A stretch of DNA of 64,000 bases from CBDHDJ01 sp965261645 (GTDB taxonomy: Bacteria > Pseudomonadota > Alphaproteobacteria > SHVV01). Made by a program: the position numbers and the translations under genes. Below are positions 1-7,966 of this stretch, one piece after another (within the stretch, counting starts at the first letter, position 1; every line of letters starts with the position of its first letter). The stretch is from contig CBDHDJ010000002.1 in the NCBI GenBank assembly GCA_965261645.1, positions 806,001-870,000 of the forward strand, given 5' to 3'. The notes beneath the pieces are model-generated. The model worked only from the letters and a program-made list of their open reading frames with translations, searched no databases and had not been told where the DNA came from.

Positions 1-2
1 AG

Positions 3-305
3 TGGCTCAGGCAGTTCGTCGCCGAACAGCTGGTGACGGTGCGCACACGGCGCGGCTTCGCCCGCCTCGAATGGCAGAAGCTGCACGAGCGCAACGAGGC
101 GCTCGATTGCCGGGTCTACGCCCGCGCCGCCGCCTGGATCGCCGGCGCCGACCGCTTCCCGGAGCGCCGTTGGCGGCGCATGGAAGCCGCGCTCGCCAAT
201 GAGCCCGGCCCCGAGGGGTCGGGCACGAAGAACGCGGCGGCGCCGGATGCCGGCTTCCGCCCGGCGGGACGCCGGCGCGTGACCCGTAGCAAGTGGATGG
301 GCTGA
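3..305 (+). CDS. Phage terminase large subunit, C-terminal end (partial)
   Basis: Open frame entering from the left edge and ending at 305, so only about the last 100 residues are present. The stretch NEALDCRVYARAAAWIAG resembles the conserved tail of lambda gpA-type terminase large subunits, which package DNA into the prohead with an ATPase-nuclease. The next genes follow the lambda order (W, B, C, D, E), which supports the call more strongly than the short sequence does. It ends four bases before the gpW-like start, as in a tightly packed phage operon. The ATPase and nuclease motifs lie outside the window. Confidence 0.75.
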   Translation, partial: WLRQFVAEQLVTVRTRRGFARLEWQKLHERNEALDCRVYARAAAWIAGADRFPERRWRRMEAALANEPGPEGSGTKNAAAPDAGFRPAGRRRVTRSKWMG

Positions 306-308
306 GAC

Positions 309-521
309 ATGGCCGACATGACGTACACCGAAGATCAGGTGCGGGCGCTGCGCGAGGCGCTGACCTCGGGCGTGCTGACCGTTTCCTATGACGGCAAGAG
401 CGCCACCTACCGCTCGGTGGAAGAGATCAAGACGGCGCTGGCCGAGATCGAGAACGCCCGCGCCCGCGAGGCCGGCAGGCAGGTGCGCCAGATCCGCATC
501 GTCGGCAATAAGGGGTTCTGA
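309..521 (+). CDS. gpW-like head-tail joining protein
   Basis: A 70-residue protein placed exactly where lambda-type phages carry gpW, between terminase and portal. GpW proteins are about 65-70 residues and plug the portal after packaging so that the tail connector can bind. The sequence shows an acidic helix-forming N-terminus (EDQVRALREAL), a central YDGKSATYRSVEEIKTAL segment that fits the gpW beta-hairpin plus helix, and a basic tail ending RQIRIVGNKGF. Function is inferred from size, order and these features; I have no alignment. It is followed two bases later by the portal gene. Confidence 0.75.
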   Translation: MADMTYTEDQVRALREALTSGVLTVSYDGKSATYRSVEEIKTALAEIENARAREAGRQVRQIRIVGNKGF

Positions 522-523
522 GC

Positions 524-2104
524 ATGCGTTTCTTCGCCCGCCGAAGCAATCTTCGCGAAGGCGGGGGCTGGCTCACACGCACCGCCGCCTCCTGGCGCGC
601 GCTCCGCGCCGGCGCCGGTCCATCCCGCCGGCCGGTTCACGAGGCCGCGGGCTCGGGAAGGCGGGCGCTCGCCTGGCGGCCGGGCAACCCCGGCGCGCTA
701 GCGACGACCTTTGCCACCGGTCACGACCTCCGGGTCAAGTCGCGCGATCTCGTGCGCCGCAACGCCTGGGCCGGCAGTGCCGTGGACGCCTTCGTCACCA
801 ACTGTATCGGCACCGGCATCAAGCCGCAGTCGATCGCGACCGATGCGACATTCCGCGAAGCCGTGCATGCGCTCTGGTGGGACTGGTGCGCGGAGGCCGA
901 CGCTGACGGCGTCACCGATTTCTACGGCCTTCAGGCGCTCGCCTGCCGGGCCATGCTGGAGGGCGGCGAGTGCTTCGTGCGCTTGAGGGTGCGCCGGCCC
1001 GAGGACGGGCTCGCGGTGCCGCTGCAGCTCCAGCTCCTGGAGGCCGAGCATGTGCCGCTCACCTTCAACACGACATTGCCGAGCGGCAACCTGGTTCGTG
1101 CCGGCATCGAGTTCGGCCGGCTGGGACGAAGGGTCGCCTATCACCTGACCCGCGCCCATCCCGGCGATCCGGCAATGCAGCCGCGCGACCACGACCTGGT
1201 GCGGGTGCCGGCGGACCGCATCGCCCATCTCTACCGGCCGCTCCGTCCCGGGCAGATCCGGGGTGAGCCCTGGCTCGCCCGGGCGCTGGTCAAGCTCGAC
1301 GAGCTCGAGCAATACGACGACGCGGCCCTGGTCAAGGCCAAGGTCGCGGCGCTGTTCACCGGCTTCGTCGTCTCGCCCGACCCCGAGGACGCCGTCATGG
1401 GCGGGGACGATCCCGACGAGGACGGTGTCGTCGAGGCCAGCCTCGAGCCCGGCACCATGCAGCGGCTAAAGCCCGGCCAGGATGTGCGCTTCGCCGAGCC
1501 GGCCGATGCCGGGTCGAGCTACGAGGGGTTCTTTCGCAATCAGCTGCGCGCCGTCGCCACCGCCGCCGGCGTCACCTACGAACAGCTGAGCGGCGATCTG
1601 ACGCAAGTCAACTATTCCTCGATCCGCGCCGGGCTGCTCGAGTTCCGCCGCCGCTGCGAGACCGTCCAGCACGCGGTCGTGGTCCACCAGCTGTGCCGGC
1701 CGGTATGGCGCGAGTGGATGAGAACGGCGGTGCTCGCGGGCGCGCTGGAGGCGCCGGGATTCGCGCGCGATCCCGCGCCCTGCCTGGTCGCCAAGTGGAT
1801 CCCGCAGGGCTGGCAATGGGTCGATCCGGAGAAGGAGTTCAAGGCGGTGGTGCTCGCCATCCGGGCCGGTCTCATGAGCCGGTCGGAAGCGATCTCGGCC
1901 TTCGGCTACGACGCCGAAGAAATCGACCGCGAGACCGCCGCCGACAACGCCCGCGCCGACGCGCTCGGCCTGGTGCTCGACAGCGACCCGCGCAAGGTCG
2001 CGCGCACCGGCGCCGCCCAGCCGGACGCGGAATCCGAACCCAAGTCCGATGAACGGGAATCGGATGAAGACGAACCCATGAACGAGATGAGGAGGCCGGC
2101 ATGA
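524..2104 (+). CDS. Phage portal protein, lambda gpB family
   Basis: A 526-residue protein of the usual length for lambda-family portals, which form the dodecameric DNA channel at the capsid vertex. Family-like segments include SRDLVRRNAWAGSAVDAFV near residue 70, the ECFVRLRVRRP and LQLLEAEHVP stretch near 150-175, and GVTYEQLSGDLTQVNYSSIR near 350, which is a hallmark of this family. The C-terminus is acidic. Its stop overlaps the start of the protease gene by four bases (ATGA), implying translational coupling. No frameshift is visible, so this gene appears intact although the prophage is truncated further right. Confidence 0.9.
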   Translation: MRFFARRSNLREGGGWLTRTAASWRALRAGAGPSRRPVHEAAGSGRRALAWRPGNPGALATTFATGHDLRVKSRDLVRRNAWAGSAVDAFVTNCIGTGIKPQSIATDATFREAVHALWWDWCAEADADGVTDFYGLQALACRAMLEGGECFVRLRVRRPEDGLAVPLQLQLLEAEHVPLTFNTTLPSGNLVRAGIEFGRLGRRVAYHLTRAHPGDPAMQPRDHDLVRVPADRIAHLYRPLRPGQIRGEPWLARALVKLDELEQYDDAALVKAKVAALFTGFVVSPDPEDAVMGGDDPDEDGVVEASLEPGTMQRLKPGQDVRFAEPADAGSSYEGFFRNQLRAVATAAGVTYEQLSGDLTQVNYSSIRAGLLEFRRRCETVQHAVVVHQLCRPVWREWMRTAVLAGALEAPGFARDPAPCLVAKWIPQGWQWVDPEKEFKAVVLAIRAGLMSRSEAISAFGYDAEEIDRETAADNARADALGLVLDSDPRKVARTGAAQPDAESEPKSDERESDEDEPMNEMRRPA

Positions 2105-3486
2105 CCATGCTGCCGCATATCGCGAGCCGGGTGTTGGATACGCCGCTGGCGATCGGCCAGGCCAAGCTCGAGGCGATCCTCGCCGTCATCGGCCCGCGCA
2201 TCGGCATCGAGGCTCCTGCGCCCGCCGTCATGAACGGCGACGCCCGACGACGCGGCGTGAATCTTGTAACGCCCGAGGGCATCGCCGTGATCCCGGTGTT
2301 CGGCACGCTGGTCAAACGGACCGGCGCCATCGAGGCGGCATCGGGCCTGACCTCCTACGGTCATCTCGAGGAGCAGATTCTCGATGCCGCGACCGATCCG
2401 GCGGTGCGCGCCATCCTGCTCGAGGTCGACAGCCCGGGCGGCGAGGCCGCCGGTGTGTTCGATCTTTCCGACCTCGTCTACGAGGCGCGCAGCCTCAAGC
2501 CGGTCTGGGCGGTCGCCGACGAGGAGGCGTTCTCCGGCGCCTATGCGATCGCCAGCGCCGCCGAGCGCCTGATCGTGCCGCGCACCGGAGGCTTGGGCTC
2601 GATCGGCGTCGTCGCCGTCCATGTCGACCGCTCCGCCCGCGACGCCATGGAAGGGTTCCGCACCACCACCGTCTATGCCGGCGCGGCCAAGAACGACTTC
2701 AACCCGCACGAGACCCTGAAGGACGGCGCGCGGCGGACGCTGCAGGCCGAGGTCGACCGGGTCTATCGCCTGTTCGTCGATACCGTCGCCCGCAACCGCG
2801 GCCTGACGGCCGATGCCGTGCGCGCCACCGAGGCACGGCTCTTCTTCGGCGAGGACGCCGTCCGTGCCGGTCTCGCCGATGAAGTCGGCACCTTGCGCGA
2901 CTCCCTCACGGCACTCGCCGTAACGCTCGCCGAACCGCGATCGATCGTCGCCGCGCCGGCCGCCCTGTCGGGCCCGGCATCCCACCAGCCAAGCAACCGA
3001 AAGGAGCATGTCATGAATGACGACACCGACACCGTGAAGACCGAGCGCGAAACGCCGTCGGCATCGACCGCGGAGGACCCGCGGTCTGCACCGGCCACGA
3101 CCGACACGCCGCCCGCACCCGTATCGGCGACCACGACCGACGCGCCGGTCGCTCCCGCACCAGCAGCGGAGCCCGAGAGAACCGCCGAGGTGGTCGACCT
3201 CGACGCGGTCCGCAATCAAGCGCGCGGCGAGGGCGCGGCGGAGGCCGGGCTCATCGCCGAGCTCTGCACGCTGGCCGGCATGCCCGAGCGCACCGCCGAC
3301 ATGCTCGCCAAGGGACTCTCGGCCGACGCGGTGCGCCGGGAACTTCTGAACCTGAAGGCGGGCGCGGACGCCGAGGTGCACAACCATGTGCTCCCCGGCG
3401 CGGGGACCGGCGCTCCCGCCAGTCTTGACGACAATCCGGTGGTGCGGGCGGCAACCGCCCGGGCCGCCGCTGCAAAGGAGGTCTGA
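2101..3486 (+). CDS. Prohead protease, S49 (lambda gpC-like), with scaffold C-terminal region
   Basis: A 461-residue protein with an N-terminal S49/SppA-type serine peptidase fold. Visible motifs are LEVDSPGGEAAG near residue 108, the likely nucleophile Ser145 in EEAFSGAYAIAS, and a candidate catalytic Lys197 in AGAAKNDFNP. The peptidase domain ends near residue 290. Residues 305-461 are Ala/Pro/Thr/Glu-rich and then helical, as expected for a fused scaffold. In lambda, gpC cleaves capsid components during prohead maturation and the scaffold Nu3 is made from an internal start in the same frame; the same arrangement is seen here. It lies between portal and decoration protein genes. Confidence 0.87.
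   Translation: MTMLPHIASRVLDTPLAIGQAKLEAILAVIGPRIGIEAPAPAVMNGDARRRGVNLVTPEGIAVIPVFGTLVKRTGAIEAASGLTSYGHLEEQILDAATDPAVRAILLEVDSPGGEAAGVFDLSDLVYEARSLKPVWAVADEEAFSGAYAIASAAERLIVPRTGGLGSIGVVAVHVDRSARDAMEGFRTTTVYAGAAKNDFNPHETLKDGARRTLQAEVDRVYRLFVDTVARNRGLTADAVRATEARLFFGEDAVRAGLADEVGTLRDSLTALAVTLAEPRSIVAAPAALSGPASHQPSNRKEHVMNDDTDTVKTERETPSASTAEDPRSAPATTDTPPAPVSATTTDAPVAPAPAAEPERTAEVVDLDAVRNQARGEGAAEAGLIAELCTLAGMPERTADMLAKGLSADAVRRELLNLKAGADAEVHNHVLPGAGTGAPASLDDNPVVRAATARAAAAKEV
3013..3486 (+). CDS. Nested in-frame scaffold protein (Nu3-like), internal start within protease gene
   Basis: An internal ATG at 3013 lies in frame with the protease gene and is preceded at the right distance by AAGGAG (3001-3006), a strong ribosome binding site in the middle of a coding region. 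Starting here gives a 157-residue protein that is low-complexity and acidic for about 60 residues and then helical, as scaffold proteins are. In lambda, Nu3 is produced this way from the end of gene C. The internal site is directly visible; production of the shorter product is inferred. Confidence 0.6.
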   Translation: MNDDTDTVKTERETPSASTAEDPRSAPATTDTPPAPVSATTTDAPVAPAPAAEPERTAEVVDLDAVRNQARGEGAAEAGLIAELCTLAGMPERTADMLAKGLSADAVRRELLNLKAGADAEVHNHVLPGAGTGAPASLDDNPVVRAATARAAAAKEV

Positions 3487-3489
3487 TCC

Positions 3490-4158
3490 ATGAACGCTTA
3501 CTCTGAGTCCACTTATCTCGGCGACGTCCTCAAATGCGAGGCGCCGAACCTCTACAGCCGCGACACGGTAACGGTTCTTGCGGGAAACGGCACCGAGCGC
3601 GCCCTCAAGGTCGGCGCGGTGATCGCCGCGCGAACCCGGTCCACGGTCGCGGTGACGGCCGGCGACGGCAATACCGGTGACGGCGCCGCGACCATGGCCG
3701 ACCCGCCGCTCGGCGCCCTGGCCGAGGCCGGCATCTACCGGCTCGCCTGCATCACCGCCGGGGCCACCGGCACCTTCCAGGTGCTGAGCCCGAAGGGGTA
3801 CCGGCTGCCCGACCTCACGGTCGGCACGGCCTATGAGGGCGGTCACGTCAACCTCGCCGTTGCCGACGGCGCCGCCGACTTCGCCGCGGGTGATACCTTC
3901 GCGATCGAGGTATCGGGTGACGGCAAGGCGGTCGCGCTCGATCCGGCGGCCGTCGACGGCACGGCCGAAGCCATCGGCATCGTCGCCTTCGACGTGACCG
4001 CGCCGGACGGCGCCGACACGGAAGTCACGGCGATCCTGCGCGACGCCGTCCTCGCCGGCCGCGCGATCGTCTGGCCCGCCGGCATCGGCGAGGCACGGAA
4101 GAATGCCGCGATCGCCGATCTCGAGGCCCGCGGCGTCCTCGTCCGCAAGGCCGCCTGA
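3490..4158 (+). CDS. Head decoration protein, gpD-like
   Basis: A 222-residue protein beginning after a strong site (AAAGGAGG, 3475-3482) three bases beyond the protease stop. It has the beta-rich, Gly/Ala/Asp-rich composition of phage decoration proteins, with LGDVLKCEAPNLYSRDTVTV near the start and ILRDAVLAGRAIVWPAGI near the end. Lambda gpD trimers clamp the expanded capsid shell. It is longer than lambda gpD (about 110 residues), but many decoration proteins of alphaproteobacterial prophages have an extra central region; here residues 55-150 hold that extra part. The position immediately before the capsid gene supports the call. Confidence 0.7.
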   Translation: MNAYSESTYLGDVLKCEAPNLYSRDTVTVLAGNGTERALKVGAVIAARTRSTVAVTAGDGNTGDGAATMADPPLGALAEAGIYRLACITAGATGTFQVLSPKGYRLPDLTVGTAYEGGHVNLAVADGAADFAAGDTFAIEVSGDGKAVALDPAAVDGTAEAIGIVAFDVTAPDGADTEVTAILRDAVLAGRAIVWPAGIGEARKNAAIADLEARGVLVRKAA

Positions 4159-4228
4159 ACCTCAACGCCACCATCCCCATCAAACCGACTGATCGGCCCG
4201 GCTCCGCCGGCGCCGGAGGAGCTTTTCC

Positions 4229-5239
4229 ATGCCCATGAACAATCCCTTCGATAACCCTGCCTTCCATGTGACGGCGCTGACCGCGGCCATCAACATCCTG
4301 CCCAACAGCTATGGACGGCTCGAACGCATGATGCTGATGCCGCCCCGGCCGGTGCGCTTCCGCCAGATCGCCGTTGAGGAGAAGAACGGCGTTCTCAACC
4401 TGTTACCGACCCTGCCCATAGGCTCGCCCGGCACCGTCGGTGAGCGCGTCAAACGGAAGCTCAGGAGCTTCAACATCCCGCATATCCCGCACGACGACGT
4501 GGTGCTGCCCGAGGAAGTCCAGGGTATTCGCGCCTTCGGCTCGGAGAACGAATCCCAGGCGCTGGCCGACGTGATGGCCGATCACCTGCAGTCCATGCGC
4601 AACAAGCATGCGATCACGCTGGAGCATCTGCGCATGGGGGCGCTCAAGGGGGTGATCCTCGATGCCGACGGCTCGGCCCTCTACGACCTCTATGCCGAGT
4701 TCGGCATCGAGGCGAAGACCGTCGCCTTCGGCCTCGGCAACGCCAACACCAATGTCAAGAACCGCTGCATCTCGGTGCTGCGTCACATCGAGGACAATCT
4801 GCGCGGCGAGTTCATGACCCGGGTCCATGCGCTCGTCAGTCCCGAGTTCTTCGATGCGTTGACCTCCCACGCCAAGGTCGAGAAGGCCTATGAGCGCTGG
4901 ATGGAAGGCGCAGCGCTGCGCGACGATTTGCGCGCGGGCTTCACCTTCGGCGGCATCACCTTCGAGGAGTACCGCGGTCAGGCCACCGACCCGGACGGCG
5001 TCGTGCGCCGGTTCATTGCCGAGAACGAGGGCCACGCCTTCCCGCTCGGCACCGTCGAGACCTTCGCGTCCTACTTCGCGCCGGCCGACTTCAACGAGAC
5101 CGCCAACACCTTGGGCCAGCAGCTCTACGCCAAGCAGGAGCCGCGCAAGTTCGAACGCGGTACCGATCTGCACACCCAATCCAACCCGCTGCCCATGTGC
5201 CACCGCCCCGGCGTGCTGGTGAAGCTGACGGCCGAGTGA
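4229..5239 (+). CDS. Major capsid protein, lambda gpE family
   Basis: A 336-residue protein, the expected size for lambda gpE-type capsid proteins with the HK97 fold. It starts with an ATG preceded by GGAGGAG (4215-4221). Characteristic features are the N-terminal FHVTALTAAINILPNSYGRL segment, PTLPIGSPGTVGERVKRKLR, and the C-terminal QQLYAKQEPRKFERGTDLHT with TQSNPLPMCHRPGVLVKL. This protein forms the icosahedral shell and is the substrate for decoration by the preceding gene product. The frame is intact. Confidence 0.9.
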   Translation: MPMNNPFDNPAFHVTALTAAINILPNSYGRLERMMLMPPRPVRFRQIAVEEKNGVLNLLPTLPIGSPGTVGERVKRKLRSFNIPHIPHDDVVLPEEVQGIRAFGSENESQALADVMADHLQSMRNKHAITLEHLRMGALKGVILDADGSALYDLYAEFGIEAKTVAFGLGNANTNVKNRCISVLRHIEDNLRGEFMTRVHALVSPEFFDALTSHAKVEKAYERWMEGAALRDDLRAGFTFGGITFEEYRGQATDPDGVVRRFIAENEGHAFPLGTVETFASYFAPADFNETANTLGQQLYAKQEPRKFERGTDLHTQSNPLPMCHRPGVLVKLTAE

Positions 5240-5240
5240 G

Positions 5241-5561
5241 GTGACGGCGCCGTTTACCGCCGCGGTCGCCGGCGCGGTGGACGACTGCTTCCGCCATCTC
5301 GGCCGCGATGCGGTCTATACGGCCGACGGCGGAGACCCCGTCATGGTCAAGGTGATCGCCAAACGCCCGGACGAGATCGTCGGCCTCGGCGAGACTCGCA
5401 TCCATGCCGGCACCGCGCTGTTCGATGTGCGCGCCTCGGAGATCGCCGAGCCACGGCCCGGCGACCGGCTGAGCGTCGGCGGCGAGGACTATCTCGTCCA
5501 GGGCGAGCCGGTCGGCGATACCGAACGCCTGATCTGGACGCTGGAGGCCTGCCTCGCATGA
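5241..5561 (+). CDS. Putative head-tail connector/joining protein
   Basis: A 106-residue protein starting at GTG one base after the capsid stop. Position between gpE-like and gpZ-like genes matches the lambda FI/FII slot, whose product completes the head-tail interface. The sequence is beta-rich, with a segment SVGGEDYLVQGEPVGDTERLIWTLEACL at the C-terminus that looks like the small beta-barrel connectors. I recognise no diagnostic motif, so the call rests mainly on order and length. It overlaps the next gene by four bases (ATGA). Confidence 0.6.
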   Translation: MTAPFTAAVAGAVDDCFRHLGRDAVYTADGGDPVMVKVIAKRPDEIVGLGETRIHAGTALFDVRASEIAEPRPGDRLSVGGEDYLVQGEPVGDTERLIWTLEACLA

Positions 5562-6208
5562 AGCTCACCGCCACCATTGTGGGCTCGCTGAAAGCCGACA
5601 TGCAGGCCGAGCTGCGCCGTATCGAGCGCGCCGTGCCGGACGGCGTCAAAGCCGCCGGCGACAGCCTCAAGGGGAGCCTGCGCAAGCAGGTGGTCGCCGC
5701 CGGTCTTGGCGCACGGTTGTCGCGCACCTGGCGCGGCAAGACCTATGTCAACAAGGGCCATGACGCCGCGAGTCTGGTCTGGTCGAAGGCGCCGCATATC
5801 GCGTTGGCCTTCGATAAGGGTGTGGTGATCAAGGGCAAGGGCGGCAACTGGCTCGCCATTCCGACGCCGGCGGCGCCGAAGCGCGGTGTCGGCGGCAAAC
5901 GCATCACGCCAGCCACCTTCCCGACCGCCCGCCACGGGCCGCTTCGCATGGTTCGCCGGTCCGGCCGTTCGGCGCTGCTGGTGGTCGACGGCGTGCGGGT
6001 GAGCGCCCAGACCGGGCGCGTCGGCCGTCAGGCCAAGGGCGGCGGGCGCACCAAATCGGGCAGCTTCAAACAAGGCATCGCCACTGTCGCGATGTTCGTT
6101 CTGGTGCGGCAGGTCAAGTTGCGCAAGCGCCTAAACGTCGCGCGGGCGGCCAAGAGCTGGACGCGCAGGTTGCCGAGATTGATCCTCCGCCGGGTGCGGT
6201 CACTGTGA
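5558..6208 (+). CDS. gpZ-like minor tail/tail completion protein (DUF6441-like)
   Basis: A 216-residue basic protein. An N-terminal helix (MQAELRRIERAVPDGVKAAG) is followed by many Lys/Arg/Gly-rich beta segments, and the C-terminus is strongly basic. This pattern and position fit the gpZ/DUF6441-type tail completion proteins found after the head-tail connector in alphaproteobacterial prophages. Its start overlaps the preceding stop. It is the last forward gene before the reverse-strand cargo genes at 6254-7079, which interrupt the morphogenesis operon. Confidence 0.55.
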   Translation: MKLTATIVGSLKADMQAELRRIERAVPDGVKAAGDSLKGSLRKQVVAAGLGARLSRTWRGKTYVNKGHDAASLVWSKAPHIALAFDKGVVIKGKGGNWLAIPTPAAPKRGVGGKRITPATFPTARHGPLRMVRRSGRSALLVVDGVRVSAQTGRVGRQAKGGGRTKSGSFKQGIATVAMFVLVRQVKLRKRLNVARAAKSWTRRLPRLILRRVRSL

Positions 6209-6253
6209 AACAGGGACGATGCAACAGGCGGAACAGCCAATTGAGAGGGCTTA

Positions 6254-6529
6254 TCAGCGGTAGAACTCCACATGGAAGCGAACGCAGCCGATCGGTTGGA
6301 CCTGGTGTGGAACGTCCGATTCCACCACACCGTGGCGGTCGAGAGAAAGCTCGCTCTCTTTGATCTCCGGCTCGAGGATACGGTATCGCAGCTTTCCCTC
6401 CAGGACGACGATCCTGGCCCAGGTTCCGGCCTTGGTTCGGTGGGATTTGAGCAGGCTCTTGGGCACCGTCTCCTCGGTGAATTCCGGGCTCTTGGCATAA
6501 ACCGAAACCGTGGTGGGAAGTGTTTTCAT
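6254..6529 (-). CDS. DUF1971 family protein (TehB/YeaR-like cupin)
   Basis: A 91-residue protein starting MKTLPTTVSVYAKSPEFTEE and ending VRFHVEFYR. The order TVPKSLL, TKAGTWARIVVLEGKLRYRI and PHQVQPIG matches the small DUF1971 domain, a cupin-like fold also found in TehB and YeaR proteins linked to tellurite and nitrate responses. The biochemical role is not established. It lies on the reverse strand within the phage tail operon, just downstream of the toxin gene, so it is probably cargo rather than a virion gene. Confidence 0.75.
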   Translation of the reverse strand: MKTLPTTVSVYAKSPEFTEETVPKSLLKSHRTKAGTWARIVVLEGKLRYRILEPEIKESELSLDRHGVVESDVPHQVQPIGCVRFHVEFYR

Positions 6530-6551
6530 GGCCGTTTGAGTCGCGTCATCA

Positions 6552-6818
6552 TCAGCCGAACAGGTCGGAATGGGTGCCGGTGCGGGCCAGCACCAAATCG
6601 TTTTCGCCGACGTGCCAGATCAATAGCCAGTCCGGTTCGATATGGCACTCCCAGGAACGGGACCATTCGCCTGACAGGCGATGGGCCCTGTTACGCGGGT
6701 CGAGCGGTTGCTCGGCCAGGAGCCGGTCGACGACCGCCCACAGCTTGTCGAGGTCCTTGCCGCGTCTCCCGGCCCGCTCGAGGTCTCGCTCGAAGCGGCT
6801 CGTCGTGAGCAGGCGCAT
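6552..6818 (-). CDS. YafQ-family type II toxin (mRNA interferase)
   Basis: An 88-residue protein of the RelE/YafQ type. Visible family residues are the helical N-terminus FERDLERAGRRGKDLDKL, the central RLSGEWSRSWECHIEPDWLLIW, and the C-terminal RTGTHSDLFG, where the His and Asp fit the YafQ active site that cleaves mRNA on the ribosome. The antitoxin gene lies three bases upstream and is read first, as usual for dinJ-yafQ pairs. All key positions seem present, so the toxin is probably functional. Confidence 0.88.
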   Translation of the reverse strand: MRLLTTSRFERDLERAGRRGKDLDKLWAVVDRLLAEQPLDPRNRAHRLSGEWSRSWECHIEPDWLLIWHVGENDLVLARTGTHSDLFG

Positions 6819-6821
6819 GCA

Positions 6822-7079
6822 TCAGCCGTGCGCGGCCTTGAGGTCGTCCAGACTGTCGTATTCGGTGAGATTCTCGCGCTCATGGGCCTGCCGCAACGCC
6901 TCGCGCGTTTCGGCGTTCGGAATCTTCACGGCGAACGGCAGGCCGTGCTGCAGTGTCACCTGCTTGTAGAACAGCCTGATCGCCTCGGTCGCCGAGAGCC
7001 CCAGCTGCGAGAACACCGCCTCGGCCTCGTCCTTGAGGGCCGGTTCGACGCGGGCGCGGATCATGTCGGTCTTGGCCAT
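6822..7079 (-). CDS. RelB/DinJ-family antitoxin
   Basis: An 85-residue protein beginning MAKTDMIRARVEPALKDEAE, the ribbon-helix-helix N-terminus of DinJ/RelB antitoxins, followed by LGLSATEAIRLFYKQVTLQHGLPF and a partly disordered C-terminus that would wrap the toxin. The ATG at 7079 is chosen because it gives the standard N-terminus and has GGAGAC upstream (7083-7088 on the reverse strand). It neutralises the toxin encoded downstream and probably represses the shared promoter located between 7080 and 7128, divergent from the tail gene at 7129. Confidence 0.88.
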   Translation of the reverse strand: MAKTDMIRARVEPALKDEAEAVFSQLGLSATEAIRLFYKQVTLQHGLPFAVKIPNAETREALRQAHERENLTEYDSLDDLKAAHG

Positions 7080-7128
7080 GGGATGTCTCCTTCGGCGATA
7101 ACGTATCACAAATGGGGAACAATTCAAG

Positions 7129-7554
7129 ATGGCGGCGAGCAAGACCGAACAAGTCCTGACTGCCTTGACGGCCCGGCTGCGCACCGTGCCCGGGCCGAAG
7201 GTCGAGCGCAACACCTCCGCGCCCGAGCGTATTCCGAAGGGTGGGCTGATCGTGCTGCGCGACGGCGATCCGGGCGAGCCGGAGCAGACCCTCGGCGGCA
7301 TCGGCGGCGTCTATTACAGCCACGCGGTCGAGATCGAGGTCTATGTCGAGGCCGGCGAGGCGGCGGCCAGGGACGCGGCCTTCGACGCCCTGGTTCGGAA
7401 CATCGGCGCGGCGCTCGACGCCGATCCCACCCTCGGCGGCCTCGCCTTCGGCATGACCACTGCCCGGCCCGGGATCGACACCGAGGCGGTGATCGGCGCC
7501 CCCGCCATCAAGACCGGCATCATCGAGTACGAGAGCGCAACGCCGCTCGGCTGA
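7129..7554 (+). CDS. gpU-like tail terminator protein
   Basis: A 141-residue protein with MAASKTEQVLTALTARLRTV at the start, a beta segment GGLIVLRDGDPGEPEQTLGG, and GVYYSHAVEIEVYVEAGEAAARDAAFDAL, the pattern of small tail terminator proteins in lambda- and HK97-type phages. These cap the tail tube and set the point of head joining. It resumes the forward morphogenesis operon after the reverse-strand toxin-antitoxin cargo. Length and order fit; no single motif is diagnostic. Confidence 0.65.
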   Translation: MAASKTEQVLTALTARLRTVPGPKVERNTSAPERIPKGGLIVLRDGDPGEPEQTLGGIGGVYYSHAVEIEVYVEAGEAAARDAAFDALVRNIGAALDADPTLGGLAFGMTTARPGIDTEAVIGAPAIKTGIIEYESATPLG

Positions 7555-7591
7555 ATTCCCCGCCACCACCAGACACGAAGGAGAGACCATC

Positions 7592-7966
7592 ATGGCCCGA
7601 GCCTATGGTTCGAGCGCCACGCTGCTGCTCAAACGCGAACTCGCCTACGGGCAGGCGGCGGCCGGCGATTACATCCGCATTCCCTTCAACCGCTGCACGC
7701 TCGGCTCCGAGCAGGGGCTGATCGACGACCCGGTGCTGGGTCAGGGGCGCGACCCCTACGCGCCCTTGCAGGACGCCATCATGGACGAGGGCGAGATTGT
7801 CGTGCCCGTCGATCCGCGCTACCTCGGTATCTGGCTGACCGGATTGTTCGGCGATCCCGTGTCAAACACGGTCGCGGCGGCCGGATATATCGACTTCGCG
7901 GTCAATCCGGCCGCCGAAGCGCCGCGAATACCGATCGTCGCGACGGGCATCTGCACGACCATCTGA
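7592..7966 (+). pseudogene. Truncated tail tube protein (gpV-like)
   Basis: The frame starts well (AAGGAGAG before ATG at 7592) and reads like an alphaproteobacterial phage tail tube protein up to about residue 107 (LTGLFGDPVSNTVAAAGYID, then FAVNP). Beyond about 7910 the reading is APRIPIVATGICTTI and stop, which is simply the antisense of the FecR-domain gene read in the opposite direction. So the gene has lost its C-terminal part at a deletion or recombination junction. No later tail genes (tape measure, tip, fibres) follow, so the prophage cannot make tails from this locus. Confidence 0.8.

Noticed and set aside
1906..3846. A 646-codon reverse-strand open frame over the protease and decoration genes
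   Set aside because: It is antisense to convincing phage genes; no family motif or ribosome binding site. High GC makes long antisense frames common.
6272..6808. Forward frames over the DUF1971 and toxin genes
   Set aside because: Reverse strand gives recognised families with correct termini.
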